In this document: positions 24,784 through 33,703 of the stretch, piece by piece | Layout of the letters: every line of letters starts with the position of its first letter | Position numbering within the stretch: the first letter of the stretch is position 1 | Assembly: GCF_900100345.1 (NCBI RefSeq) | Contig: NZ_FMTT01000004.1 | Span: 147,735-211,734 of the forward strand | Source of the DNA: Paenibacillus tianmuensis | Lineage (GTDB): Bacteria > Bacillota > Bacilli > Paenibacillales > NBRC-103111 | Direction: 5' to 3' | Length of the DNA stretch: 64,000 bases | Program-made: the position numbers and the translations under genes | The notes under the pieces: generated by a model | What the model saw: only the letters and a program-made list of their open reading frames with translations | The model's database searches: none | Told to the model about the DNA's origin: nothing

Positions 24784-26616
24784 CTATTGCTTCAGTACGC
24801 CGACAAGCCGCTTCGCTTCACCCGTCGGGGTCGCTATCACTTCGTATATATTAATGTCCAGCGGATACTCGTGCTCTTCGGTGCGCAGGGCGTCGAACTG
24901 AATAAACTGTACGCCGCTGATCAACCGGTTCACGCCGCTGAACGGCAGCGACTTGGTCGACAATATTTTGCCCGTCTTATCTACGAGCTCCAACTGCATT
25001 TTGGACGAATTCGGATCGACGACGACATGCTCGTGGCGGGTAATGTCCATATCAAGCTTCATCCGATACGTATAGCTGATTGGCGTGTTCGGAGAGAGCG
25101 CCGAAGGTACGATATACCGCGCGTTCAGCGTCCAGTCATTGAGCTTGACGTTGAACGGATAGAACGACATATTTTTCAGGTCCAGCTTCGTTTCCTGCAT
25201 GGCCACACGGTACGCTCCGATCGCCGTCGAGGCCGGCGCTGCCGTCTTCGCATCCGTGAACTTCAGAACGTATTGCTCATCCTCGTTCTCGGTCGGCATG
25301 TTGAACGCATAGCTGACAGCATAGCTCGTTTGCGGCATAATCTCCGCTATCGTCCCCGCTTGACGATTGCCGGAATACGTCATGCCCTGCGCCGTAATCA
25401 GTTTCGTTTGGAATGTCGGCACCAGAACTGGCAGGTCACTGTTGTTCTTGAGCAGCAGCTTCGCAATCACGGTCTGATAGCCTTCGCCATCATTCTCATG
25501 ACGATGGAACTCGACCATCGACACCGACAGGCGCGGATCGATCGTATCGGACAAGCTGTCAAATGCGAAAGGCTGGCCCGGTTCGTAAGGCTTGGCCGCA
25601 TTGAATTCCGTCGTGCTGCTCGTGACCGGCAGCGCCACCCGATAACGACCCACGCTGTAGGAAACCTGGCTGGGCTGGCCTTTGGGATCGAGCTGGCGGA
25701 ACGTTTCCGGAGTCAGCACGTTGAAACTCGTGAGCACGGTATCCTTATCGGTCGGGATGGCGAAATGGATGTACCGCTGCTCCTTTGGCTCGAGCACCAA
25801 CGGCGACGCCTCGACCCGTTTTCCCGGGAAGACAGTTTTATCGGTGCTGCCGTTCCCGTTCGACTTGCCGTCCAGCGTAATATCCGGGACGGCCTCCTTG
25901 GTCGCGGACGGATTCTCCACGCGCATCTTTACGGTCGTGACCGGGCCTTGCGGCGTGTTATCCCGGTTCACCGAAACCGGCGTATAGACAAGCGGCGATT
26001 CCAGCGCCGGACTTAGCGTAAAGGAGCGCTCCCACGACAGCACCGAGGAAGAAGCATTCGCGAAGCCGGACAGCGGCCCGGTCCATTCTTGTCCTTTCAC
26101 GGGCACCGCGAGCCGCACGGTTTCCTTCTTCGGATACGAGTACCAGTCGACGGCATACCAGACAAGCTCGGCAAGCTCCGCAGGACTCCGGCGGTCCACC
26201 TTGACGAAGAAGTTCAATTCCTCGGTCGTACCCGGACGAATGGCATGGGCGTTAAACACGCTCGCTTGCATCGGATATTCGTACCCGTCGGCGGTTTTGA
26301 CCCGCAGCTCCAGATCCGGAATTTTCGCCACCTTGGCGTCCGAGCTCCGAACCCGCACAACCGCAGCGATGCGTGTGCCTTCGCTGGTCGTCTCGTTCAG
26401 CAAGCTCTTGATTTCGACCTGCAGCTTATCCGCTAGCGTATAGCTTTGCAACTGTGGCGTTCCAGTAATCGTGCCGGAAGCCGTCTTCGACGCGTCGGCC
26501 GCTGCCGCAGCTTCCGAAGCCGCCATGGCAGGCGAAATGGACGCCGTACCGAGCAGGGAAGCCGTCAGAACGACGGAAAGCGCCGTTTTTTTCCATTGTT
26601 GGTTCGAATTCATCAT
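24784..26616 (-). CDS. Large secreted protein of unknown function, 610 aa
   Basis: Signal peptide at residues 1-32 (KKTALSVVLTASLLGTASIS, then PAMA-A). The mature part is beta-rich with repeated strands such as IAAVVRVRSSDAKVAKIPDL and MRVENPSATKEAVPDITLDG, resembling tandem immunoglobulin-like or DUF-type extracellular modules. No catalytic motif, cell-wall anchor or SLH domain is visible. Its ATG overlaps the permease stop by four bases, so it is the last gene of the TetR-HlyD-permease unit and is translationally coupled. It may be a surface or extracellular partner of that transport system, or its cargo. Confidence 0.8.
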   Translation of the reverse strand: MMNSNQQWKKTALSVVLTASLLGTASISPAMAASEAAAAADASKTASGTITGTPQLQSYTLADKLQVEIKSLLNETTSEGTRIAAVVRVRSSDAKVAKIPDLELRVKTADGYEYPMQASVFNAHAIRPGTTEELNFFVKVDRRSPAELAELVWYAVDWYSYPKKETVRLAVPVKGQEWTGPLSGFANASSSVLSWERSFTLSPALESPLVYTPVSVNRDNTPQGPVTTVKMRVENPSATKEAVPDITLDGKSNGNGSTDKTVFPGKRVEASPLVLEPKEQRYIHFAIPTDKDTVLTSFNVLTPETFRQLDPKGQPSQVSYSVGRYRVALPVTSSTTEFNAAKPYEPGQPFAFDSLSDTIDPRLSVSMVEFHRHENDGEGYQTVIAKLLLKNNSDLPVLVPTFQTKLITAQGMTYSGNRQAGTIAEIMPQTSYAVSYAFNMPTENEDEQYVLKFTDAKTAAPASTAIGAYRVAMQETKLDLKNMSFYPFNVKLNDWTLNARYIVPSALSPNTPISYTYRMKLDMDITRHEHVVVDPNSSKMQLELVDKTGKILSTKSLPFSGVNRLISGVQFIQFDALRTEEHEYPLDINIYEVIATPTGEAKRLVGVLKQ

Positions 26617-27773
26617 GCTGCAACCTCTCCCACCGTTGATTTTACTTTAACCCGGCGCGACTCCCACATCGTCAGCAAACCGACGGCAAGCGACATCACG
26701 CCGATCATCACGACAAATACACCGAGTTCCCTTGCGAAATATTCGAGCGAGCCGCCACGATAGCCGATGCCCCGAATGAATTTGAACAGCCAGGTCAGCG
26801 GCAGCATATTGCTGACCGCTTGAATCGGCCCGGGGAATATAATCGTGGTCACCTGTACGCCGGACAGCATGAAGGACGGGTACACAATCGCATAGGTGCG
26901 AAGCGCCACCTTCGATGGGTCCGCCGCCGTCCAGCCGACGACCATACCCATTAATGTGACCGTCAAGGTGTAAAGCAGCAGCGGAACCACAAATTCCAGC
27001 GGGTTCCCGACAAATCTAAGCCCGCCAAGCTGCTTCAAAAGTCCGAAGGCCAGCATCAAGCTGATGCAGGAGATCACCGCATACGGCAGCACGCGCGACC
27101 AGAGCCCGATCGGCGAACGAAGCGCCTCCTCCAGCCGGCCCTCTACCCGCAGACGAGGGACGATGGATGCGGCGGCGATGGCGGTAATCCCTAGAGCCAC
27201 CACATTGACGAAGCCGATGACCATGAAGCCTATAAAATCGGAGGTCGGGTTAAACAACAGCCGCTGCTGCAGCGAGATCGGGGAGGCAATTCCCATCGCC
27301 GCATCGTCGCCGAGTCCCATCACCTTCAGCTTGCCTACGGACAGCGTCGTGTTCTCGATCGTAATCAGCTCCTGCATACCGGAACGTATGTTCCCAATAG
27401 CCGACGGCATCGAGTTGTCGATGAGCAGGCCTATATTAATTTGCTTCCCTTGGAAACGATACTGTTCCATCCCCCGCGGCAAATACATGATGACCATATA
27501 TTTTTCATTGGCCATCAGCTTTTCCGGCGGGATCGCCTCGTGGAACACGTCCACGACGTTCAAGTATTGGGATGCGTTCACCTTGTCGATAAACTGCTGG
27601 CTGTACAAGCTGTTGTCTTCATCGATGACCACCATCGGCGCTTCGTTGATTTGACCGTTCTTGAACATGTAACCGAACAGTGCGGCCACGATAAGCGGAG
27701 CGATCAGAATCGCCAGGACGAATTTGCCGGATAGCGCGTATTTCCATTCATCGAGCTGGGATTTCATCGACAT
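26613..27773 (-). CDS. ABC-2 type transporter permease
   Basis: A 386-residue membrane protein. One N-terminal helix (FVLAILIAPLIVAALFGYMF) is followed by a long extracytoplasmic domain (PMVVIDEDNSLYSQQF, then YMVIMYLPRGMEQYRF) and five C-terminal helices starting near DFIGFMVIGFVNVVALGI. This is the layout of ABC2_membrane_3 proteins such as YbhR/YhhJ. Such permeases need an ATP-binding subunit, yet none is encoded within 5 kb on either side. It overlaps the HlyD gene by 26 bases and the secreted-protein gene by four. Confidence 0.85.
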   Translation of the reverse strand: MSMKSQLDEWKYALSGKFVLAILIAPLIVAALFGYMFKNGQINEAPMVVIDEDNSLYSQQFIDKVNASQYLNVVDVFHEAIPPEKLMANEKYMVIMYLPRGMEQYRFQGKQINIGLLIDNSMPSAIGNIRSGMQELITIENTTLSVGKLKVMGLGDDAAMGIASPISLQQRLLFNPTSDFIGFMVIGFVNVVALGITAIAAASIVPRLRVEGRLEEALRSPIGLWSRVLPYAVISCISLMLAFGLLKQLGGLRFVGNPLEFVVPLLLYTLTVTLMGMVVGWTAADPSKVALRTYAIVYPSFMLSGVQVTTIIFPGPIQAVSNMLPLTWLFKFIRGIGYRGGSLEYFARELGVFVVMIGVMSLAVGLLTMWESRRVKVKSTVGEVAA

Positions 27774-28953
27774 GCACCTCCGCTGTCATGCCTGGCAGCA
27801 GCTTGTCGGTCCGCTCTACGTAGACACGCACTTGGAACGAATTCAAATCCGCGGTGCCTTTCTCCCGGCTCATGCGAAGCGCGGCGAATTGTGGCGCGGC
27901 CGTGACGAACTGTACCTTGCCCTCCACTTTGTCCGGCAGTGCGGCAAAATGCGTAGGTACAGCGGAACCGGCCTGGAACTTTCCAACTTGTCGCTCGTCT
28001 ACATATAAGTCGTAATAAAGCTTGCCTGTTTCCAATACGACGACCGGCATCCCGGAGCCAACATTCTCGCCCGCCTTCGGAATAATTCTGACCACCTTGC
28101 CGTCAGCCGGAGCGCGCAGCGTGAAGCGGCCCTTCTGCACATTCAGCGATTCCATCAAAATATGAAGCTGCTCCAACTGCTTGTTCAGCGCCTCGATGCC
28201 GATTTGCTGATTCGAGATATCGCCTTCGGCGAGCTGCTGCTGCTCGACGACCGCCTTCGCGCGGTCCGCTTGCAGCTCCGCCAGCTTGCGTTCTTTATCC
28301 GTAGCGCCGGACAGCATTTTATCCAAAACGGTCTGCTGCTGGTTTCTCGCATTCTCCAGCGTCATCACCTGGCTGCGCGCCTTCTCGACCGCATCACGGT
28401 GATCCTTGTACGAATACGGATTATTATCGTACGTCTCCTCCGTGTTCAGCAGTTGGTTGTACAGCTTGAGCGCATGCGTGTACGATTCCTCCGAGGCCGC
28501 GACGGCAAGCTTCTGCCGTTCGATATCTTCGCTTCTCGCTCCGTCCGCCACCTGCGCCACCTGCGTCTCCGCCTGCGACAAGCCGACCTGCGCCAGCCTC
28601 ACCGCATTATCCAGCTTGCTTTTGGCGACTTGGATGCCGTCTTCCGCTTGCTTGATCTTTAAGGTCGTAACCTCCACATCGGCCTGCGCCTTGCGGAGCT
28701 GAAGGTCGATATCCGTCGGATCAAGCGTCATCAATACGTCCCCCTTGCGTACCGTCTGCTCCTCTTTGATCGAAAGCTCGATGATTTTGCCGGCGACGCC
28801 TTGAAAGGATACATTCACCTGCTCTGCCGTCAGAATGCTTCCTTTGTTGGAAGAGGCCAGCGTTACCGCATCCTTGCCCTGTGCCGCCAGCATCCAGCCT
28901 CCCCCGCCGAGCGCAAAAGCCAATACGACGATTGCCGCCACTTGTTTCTTCAT
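27748..28953 (-). CDS. HlyD-type membrane fusion (adaptor) protein
   Basis: A 401-residue protein with an N-terminal membrane anchor (VAAIVVLAFALGGGGWMLAA). A biotinyl-lipoyl-like half (VSFQGVAGKIIELSIKEEQT, VRKGDVLMTLDP) is followed by a long coiled coil at about residues 90-230 (VEVTTLKIKQAEDGIQVAKS, then ATDKERKLAELQADRAKAVV), then the second lipoyl half and a beta-barrel. In Gram-positive bacteria such adaptors work with ABC-2 or MacB-type permeases. It is the first structural gene of the operon, 43 bases after the TetR gene. Confidence 0.88.
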   Translation of the reverse strand: MKKQVAAIVVLAFALGGGGWMLAAQGKDAVTLASSNKGSILTAEQVNVSFQGVAGKIIELSIKEEQTVRKGDVLMTLDPTDIDLQLRKAQADVEVTTLKIKQAEDGIQVAKSKLDNAVRLAQVGLSQAETQVAQVADGARSEDIERQKLAVAASEESYTHALKLYNQLLNTEETYDNNPYSYKDHRDAVEKARSQVMTLENARNQQQTVLDKMLSGATDKERKLAELQADRAKAVVEQQQLAEGDISNQQIGIEALNKQLEQLHILMESLNVQKGRFTLRAPADGKVVRIIPKAGENVGSGMPVVVLETGKLYYDLYVDERQVGKFQAGSAVPTHFAALPDKVEGKVQFVTAAPQFAALRMSREKGTADLNSFQVRVYVERTDKLLPGMTAEVHVDEIPAR

Positions 28954-28996
28954 TTCCTCCGTTCCCCTCTCCTGATGCTTCTTTTCTCTATATGGT

Positions 28997-29611
28997 CTAT
29001 AGCGGGCTCTTGATTCCGTTAAGAATGAATTTGGTCGTCAGCTCCGCAACCGATGCTTCGGTCTCGGCCGCCTTAGGCTGGGCGGATTCGTTCTCGTCCC
29101 GGAATACGGGGTCCAGAAACGGGCTGCTGCGCGAAAACACAAGCGTACCTACGATAAAATGCACCGTATGGCGGGTCGAATCGAACTCGAACTGCCCCTT
29201 GGCTTTGCCCGCCTCAAGAATGAGCCGCAGCTGCCGCCAAAGCACGTGGATAATCGACTGCAGCTTCTCCAGCCGGGGACTCTCCATCATGACCTCCTGC
29301 TGAAGTATATTAATGAGCTCGGGCTCCGCCAAGCGGAAGAGCGTAAACTCCCGGATAAACGATTGCAGATCGTGTACAGGATCGTTCAGTTCGTACTCCG
29401 TCACCAGGAACGCCGGGGCGAACGTTTCGAACAGCGCATAAAACACGTTCTCCTTGCCGCCGAAATGATAAGACACCAGAGCGAGCGCCACTCCCGCTTC
29501 ATCGCAAATTTGCCGCACAGTCGTGCCTTCAAAGCCTTTTTTCGCGAACAGCTTCTTGGCGGCGTTCAATATTTTCAGCTTAACGTCTTTTCCCTGCGCT
29601 TCTGGTTTCAT
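28997..29611 (-). CDS. TetR-family regulator of the transport operon
   Basis: A 204-residue repressor. The N-terminal helix-turn-helix reads KLFAKKGFEGTTVRQICDEA, GVALALVSYHFGGKENV; the C-terminal ligand-binding part is helical (EFTLFRLAEPELINILQQEV), with a likely TetR_C-type fold. The ATG at 29611 follows GGGAGG. Immediately upstream lie three 13-base TTGAACnnnnGTT repeats, so it probably represses itself and the HlyD-permease-secreted-protein genes, which follow in the same direction. Confidence 0.9.
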   Translation of the reverse strand: MKPEAQGKDVKLKILNAAKKLFAKKGFEGTTVRQICDEAGVALALVSYHFGGKENVFYALFETFAPAFLVTEYELNDPVHDLQSFIREFTLFRLAEPELINILQQEVMMESPRLEKLQSIIHVLWRQLRLILEAGKAKGQFEFDSTRHTVHFIVGTLVFSRSSPFLDPVFRDENESAQPKAAETEASVAELTTKFILNGIKSPL

Positions 29612-29629
29612 GAAAACCTCCCTTTCAGT

Positions 29630-29671
29630 TTGAACACATGTTTTGAACGAACGTTTTGAACAATCGTTCAA
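29630..29671. promoter_or_regulatory. Operator array: three 13-base TTGAACnnnnGTT repeats
   Basis: TTGAAC starts at exactly 29630, 29643 and 29656, each followed by four variable bases and GTT. The last unit ends GTTCAA, giving a palindrome TTGAACnnnnGTTCAA at 29656-29671. It lies 19-60 bases before the TetR start. Confidence 0.75.
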
Positions 29672-29851
29672 GTTATCTCTGAGTGGTATTTTATACTGGA
29701 TAATCTAACCTGTCAATAGAAAACTAACCATTTTTTTTGCCAGCTGACACGCTTCTATTATTAAGAGAAATGCCGTACGCTGCTCCATTCGGGCGAGAGA
29801 CCCACCGGCTTGTCCGACTCGCTGCTTGCCTAAGCGGGAGAATTTCGGATG

Positions 29852-29889
29852 AACGCAAAGAAGCCCGGGCCGAATGCGGCCGGAGCTTC
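29852..29889 (-). terminator. Terminator of the sugar ABC operon
   Basis: Minus strand: GAAGCTCCGGCCG, loop CATT, CGGCCCGGGCTTC, then TTTGCGTT. A shorter AAGGGG/CCCCTT hairpin spans the stop codon of the last permease gene (29916-29933). Confidence 0.8.
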
Positions 29890-29924
29890 GAAGCTGACGC
29901 AGCGAAAGCAGGCAGAAGGGGCGA

Positions 29925-30752
29925 TTACCCCTTTACGCTGCCCGCCGTGACGCCCTCGATAATCTGCCTTTGCAAAAAGATGAAGATGATAATGATCGGG
30001 ATGACGCTGATACTGATCGAAGCGCACAGGGCGCCATAGTTCATGTTGAATTTGTCCGCAAACCCGACGACCGCCACAGGCAGCGTCCGGAGCGTCTGTG
30101 TAGATAGAAAAAGGTTGGCCATGACATATTCGTTCCAATGGCCGAGGAAGTTAATGATAAACACCGTAACGAGCGTCGGCAGCGACAGAGGGAATATAAC
30201 CCGGAACAGCAAGCCATAAGCGGACAGCCCATCCATGACGCCGGCCTCTTCAAGCTCAGTAGGAATCGCCTTCATGAAAGCGGCCACGACAAAGACGGTT
30301 AACGGAATCCCAAACGCCATATACGGTATAATGAGCGCCAGCGGAGTGTTGTACAGCCCCATGTCCTTCACCATAATATACAGCGGAATAAGCAGCGAAG
30401 CGGGAGGAATGAGCAGCGAGAGCAGCAGCAGCCCGTACACCAGCTTGCTGAGCGACGGGAACCGCATTCTCGTAACCGCAAAAGCGATCCCCATGGCGAG
30501 CAACAAGGACCCGACCGTAGCGATGGTAGCGATATAAAGGCTGTTAAAAAAATACGTGCCAAGGTGTGAATTTGTCAGCGCGCTCTCATAGTGCGAAAAG
30601 GAAAACTCCGAAGGCAGTCCCCATGGATTCGTGATAATCTCGTTATTTTTCTTTAAAGACGAGATCACAATGAAGTAGATGGGATAGACGATGATCAGCA
30701 CGTACGGAATCAGGACGAGATGAGGAATACTTTTGACCAACGCTTTACTCAT
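29925..30752 (-). CDS. Carbohydrate ABC transporter permease (MalG-type, CUT1)
   Basis: A 275-residue inner-membrane permease with six predicted helices. The EAA loop that contacts the ATPase reads ELEEAGVMDGLSAYGLLFRV then IFPLSLP. The N-terminus has the family's PYVLIIVYPIYFIVISSLKK. It is the third gene of a binding-protein, MalF-like, MalG-like operon, one base after the MalF gene. The ATPase is absent, as is usual for CUT1 systems of Bacilli that share MsmX. Confidence 0.92.
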   Translation of the reverse strand: MSKALVKSIPHLVLIPYVLIIVYPIYFIVISSLKKNNEIITNPWGLPSEFSFSHYESALTNSHLGTYFFNSLYIATIATVGSLLLAMGIAFAVTRMRFPSLSKLVYGLLLLSLLIPPASLLIPLYIMVKDMGLYNTPLALIIPYMAFGIPLTVFVVAAFMKAIPTELEEAGVMDGLSAYGLLFRVIFPLSLPTLVTVFIINFLGHWNEYVMANLFLSTQTLRTLPVAVVGFADKFNMNYGALCASISISVIPIIIIFIFLQRQIIEGVTAGSVKG

Positions 30753-30753
30753 G

Positions 30754-31638
30754 TCAGTATTTAACCTCCTCTACCCTGCGTGAGAACATATGGAAAATGA
30801 GCGTGACGATAGACGTAAACACAAAAATGATAATCGCAATAGCATTGGCGTAACCGTATTCGCCGGCTGAATACGCCTGCTTGTACATATACGAGGCCAT
30901 AACTTCCGAACTGCCGAAAGGGCCGCCGCTGGTCATAATCAAGACGATATCCAGCGCCTTCATCGCGCCCGTAATCGACAGCAGCATGACGACGACAATA
31001 ACCGATCGAATGAGTGGAACGGTGATGTGCCACGCCTTCTTAAAACCGACAGCGCCGTCGATTTCCGCCGCCTCCAGCACTTCCGAAGGAATCGCGAAGA
31101 TGGCTGCGAGCACCAGAACGATATAAAATCCGGTCCACTGCCAAGCGTTCGCTATGAGCACCGCAGTCATAGCCGTATCCGAGGTTCCAAGCCACGGCTT
31201 GGCCACTTCGGCGAAACCGGTAGCGCGGAGAAGCTGATTGAGCAGCCCGGCATCCGGCTGGTAGATGAATTGCCATATAATCGACACGGCGGCCGTCGAC
31301 AGTATGCTCGGCAAAAACACCGATACTTTATAAAGTCCCAGCATCTTTTTCGCCCTGCTGACGATAATGCCGACCGTGATAATGATCGGAACCTGGATAA
31401 AAAGCGAAAACCCGACAAAATAGATGTTATTTTTAAATCCGATCCAAAACTTTTCGTCTTGGAGCGCTTTAAGGAAGTTTTCGATTCCGTTGAACACCGG
31501 TTCGTTAATCCCGTTCCAGCTTGTGACGGAATATCTTAGGGACGAGATCAGCGGAACGATATAGAACGTCACATATAAAACCAGGGCCGGGACGATAAAA
31601 ATTAAGTAGGCCACCGGATTTCTCAGCACCTTATTCAT
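30754..31638 (-). CDS. Carbohydrate ABC transporter permease (MalF-type, CUT1)
   Basis: A 294-residue permease with six helices: LIFIVPALVLYVTFYIVPLI near the start and AIAIIIFVFTSIVTLIFHMF near the end. The EAA loop is EVLEAAEIDGAVGFKKAWHI then TVPLIRS. The short C-terminus (FSRRVEEVKY) is typical. Forms a heterodimer with the product of the next gene. The 61-base gap from the binding-protein gene holds only a ribosome binding site. Confidence 0.92.
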   Translation of the reverse strand: MNKVLRNPVAYLIFIVPALVLYVTFYIVPLISSLRYSVTSWNGINEPVFNGIENFLKALQDEKFWIGFKNNIYFVGFSLFIQVPIIITVGIIVSRAKKMLGLYKVSVFLPSILSTAAVSIIWQFIYQPDAGLLNQLLRATGFAEVAKPWLGTSDTAMTAVLIANAWQWTGFYIVLVLAAIFAIPSEVLEAAEIDGAVGFKKAWHITVPLIRSVIVVVMLLSITGAMKALDIVLIMTSGGPFGSSEVMASYMYKQAYSAGEYGYANAIAIIIFVFTSIVTLIFHMFSRRVEEVKY

Positions 31639-31699
31639 GGATCACCCTCCGATAGCAAAATGCGGGCGCCGCGCGATGGCGGCACCCTTGTTTAGCTGT

Positions 31700-33076
31700 T
31701 TATTTTTTTTGGCCGTCGGCTTGATTCGCTTCATCCTGCGTTTTTTGCATCCGTTCGGCAAGTTTCTCCGGTGCAATTTGTCCGCCAAGCAGTTCTTGCA
31801 TCGAAGATTCGAGCGTCACCTTCACTTTCGGCTGAACCAAGGCGTCGAACGCCGGGAATGCGCCTTTGGACGATCCTTGAGCGTCGCTGATTTCTTTGAC
31901 CAGCGGATGCGCGTCGTTCGCGCCTTTGACGTTTTTCATAGCCGCAATCCGGTTTGCTTTGTTAAGCTGGTCGGCTTGATTCTCGATCGTGTAGAAGTTT
32001 TTGATGAACGTTTTAACGGCTTTCAATTCATTGTCGTTCAGGTGAGCGGAGAAGCCGTAGCCGTTACTCCAGCCGCCGTTGATGTAACCGTCGCCTTTGC
32101 CGCCCACATCCGGGAGACGGAAGAAGCCGACATTGTCTTTCACGGTCGATTTCTCTTTGTCAAGCACCGCGGAAGTCGTCCACGTGCCGTCAAACAACAT
32201 AGCAGCCTGGCCTGTGTAGAACTTCGCCTGACCTTCGGCATATTTCAGTCCCAATACGTTAGGATCAATATAGCCTTTATCCTTCAATTCCTTCATCCGC
32301 TTGAACGCCTCTACAACCGGAGCGTCAGTCCACTTGGTTTTGCCCGATTTGAAGCCTTCCTGCTGCTCGGTACCGCCTAAGCCGACAAACAAGCTGTTAC
32401 CGAACATGTTGATCGCCCAAGCGCTTTCCGGTCCGCCGCCCAGCGCGATCGGCGTAATTTTTTTCGCTTTCAAAGCTTCGGAGACTTTGAGGAACTCTTC
32501 CCAGTTTTTCGGAACCTGGACGCCGGCGTCCTGGAACATTTTCTTGTTGTAGTAGAACCCTTCCACGTAACCGGATTCCGGCAGACCGTAGATTTTGCCG
32601 TCTACCGTAAATTCGCTTAGATTGTAGAATTGGTCCGACAAGCCAAGCTCTTTCAGAATATCGTTCAACGGGAGCAAATGGCCTGCCTTGGCATAGTTCT
32701 GGGTATCCGCACCACCGAATAAGTTGAAAATATGCGGCGGCTTGCCGGAGGACATTTCCGCTTTCAGCTTCACATCGCGGTTAACGGTATCTTCGACGGC
32801 GTCGAGGTTCAGCTTAAGTCCCGGAACGTCCTGCTCCGTTTTCGCCGTCACCTTCTGCAACAGCTCCAGCGCCGATTTTGCCGTTTCCCGGACGTTGATG
32901 TGACGCACCGTCATTTGGAACGAGCCGCCCTTCGCCTCCGTTCCCGCAGCCGACTTGCCGGCCTCCGCTCCTTTGTCTTTGTCGCTATTCGCAGCCGGCG
33001 CAGAGCTGCCGCAGCCAGCCAGTACGGTGGTCAGCAAGAGCGCTGCGCTTGCGGAACAAAGTACACTTTTCTTCAT
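31700..33076 (-). CDS. Sugar-binding lipoprotein of the CUT1 ABC importer
   Basis: A 458-residue extracellular solute-binding protein (family 1). Lipoprotein signal peptide with lipobox LAGC near residue 22 (LLLTTVLAGCGSS), then a Ser/Ala/Lys-rich linker. Typical elements are the domain around MSSGKPPHIFNLFGGADTQN, YYNKKMFQDAGVQVPKNWEE and AMLFDGTWT. It delivers an unknown sugar or oligosaccharide to the two downstream permeases. No glycosidase, kinase or regulator adjoins the operon, so the substrate cannot be inferred from context. Confidence 0.92.
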   Translation of the reverse strand: MKKSVLCSASAALLLTTVLAGCGSSAPAANSDKDKGAEAGKSAAGTEAKGGSFQMTVRHINVRETAKSALELLQKVTAKTEQDVPGLKLNLDAVEDTVNRDVKLKAEMSSGKPPHIFNLFGGADTQNYAKAGHLLPLNDILKELGLSDQFYNLSEFTVDGKIYGLPESGYVEGFYYNKKMFQDAGVQVPKNWEEFLKVSEALKAKKITPIALGGGPESAWAINMFGNSLFVGLGGTEQQEGFKSGKTKWTDAPVVEAFKRMKELKDKGYIDPNVLGLKYAEGQAKFYTGQAAMLFDGTWTTSAVLDKEKSTVKDNVGFFRLPDVGGKGDGYINGGWSNGYGFSAHLNDNELKAVKTFIKNFYTIENQADQLNKANRIAAMKNVKGANDAHPLVKEISDAQGSSKGAFPAFDALVQPKVKVTLESSMQELLGGQIAPEKLAERMQKTQDEANQADGQKK

Positions 33077-33235
33077 CTGGGAATCCCCCTATGTCAATAT
33101 TTGTATCGGTGACCTTCACCTTGCTTTTATTATAAAATCGCGCCATGACGCGTCACAGGTATACATTTCAACTTTGGTGGGATAAAATTATCTACTTAAT
33201 CATATTTACCATTTTTAATAGTGTCTTCCTGACAT

Positions 33236-33260
33236 AAAAAGAGACAACCCGCAGGTTGCC
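33236..33260 (-). terminator. Minus-strand terminator-like hairpin upstream of ykgJ-like gene
   Basis: Minus strand: GGCAACCTGCGGGTTGTC followed by TCTTTTT. It could stop read-through from the pdh operon or antisense transcription of the small gene at 33333 before the sugar operon. Stem of six to seven pairs with a three-base loop. Confidence 0.6.
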
Positions 33261-33287
33261 TGATCATCGGAAAGGATATGGTATAAT
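33261..33287 (+). promoter_or_regulatory. Putative extended -10 promoter of the cysteine-cluster gene
   Basis: TGGTATAAT (the -10 hexamer is 33282-33287), with a poor -35 CCTGAT about 17 bases upstream. It lies 46 bases before the ATG at 33333. Confidence 0.6.
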
Positions 33288-33332
33288 AAGAGGACTAGTC
33301 GTACAAGCGCAAAAGAGTGGGAGGTAAGACCT

Positions 33333-33584
33333 ATGGAGTGCCGGATTGGATGCGCCGCCTGCTGCATCGTCATATCGATTTCATCCCCGATCCCGGGCAT
33401 GCCGGAAGGCAAGCCTGCCGGGGTTCGCTGCATCCAGCTCACTGCGGATAACCGCTGCGGATTGTTCGGGAGCCCGAAACGTCCGGCCGTATGCGGCAGC
33501 CTGCGAGCGTCGGAAGAGATGTGCGGCCGATCGAACGAAGAGGCCTATGCGTATTTGGAAGCTTTGGAGCGGGCGACAAGCTGA
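33333..33584 (+). CDS. YkgJ-type cysteine cluster protein, 83 aa
   Basis: A small protein with a conserved cysteine pattern: MECRIGCAACC at the N-terminus, then single cysteines in GVRCIQL, NRCGLFG, AVCGSL and EMCGRS. This matches the YkgJ/UPF0153 putative zinc- or iron-chelating family. GTGGGAGG precedes the ATG. Function is unknown. It is monocistronic and flanked by terminators on both sides. The paired CC near residue 10 and the short length are normal for this subgroup. Confidence 0.8.
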   Translation: MECRIGCAACCIVISISSPIPGMPEGKPAGVRCIQLTADNRCGLFGSPKRPAVCGSLRASEEMCGRSNEEAYAYLEALERATS

Positions 33585-33635
33585 GAGTATTTAGACAAGA
33601 GCCTTTGGCCTGCCGGGCTGGTTCGCAATTTCAAA

Positions 33636-33691
33636 TAAAAAGAAGAACCCGAAGCAAAGCTGCTTACAAGCAGCTCTCGCCTCGGGTTTTT
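33636..33691. terminator. Bidirectional terminator between ykgJ-like gene and pdhD
   Basis: AACCCGA (33646-33652) pairs with TCGGGTT (33682-33688), with an inner AAGCTGCTT-type hairpin. T runs lie on both strands: TTTTTCG on plus, TTCTTTTTATTT on minus. Confidence 0.85.
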
Positions 33692-33703
33692 CGTATGACT
33701 GAT

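Noticed and set aside
24766..26016. 416-codon plus-strand open frame
   Set aside because: Antisense to the secreted-protein gene; arginine-rich shadow composition.
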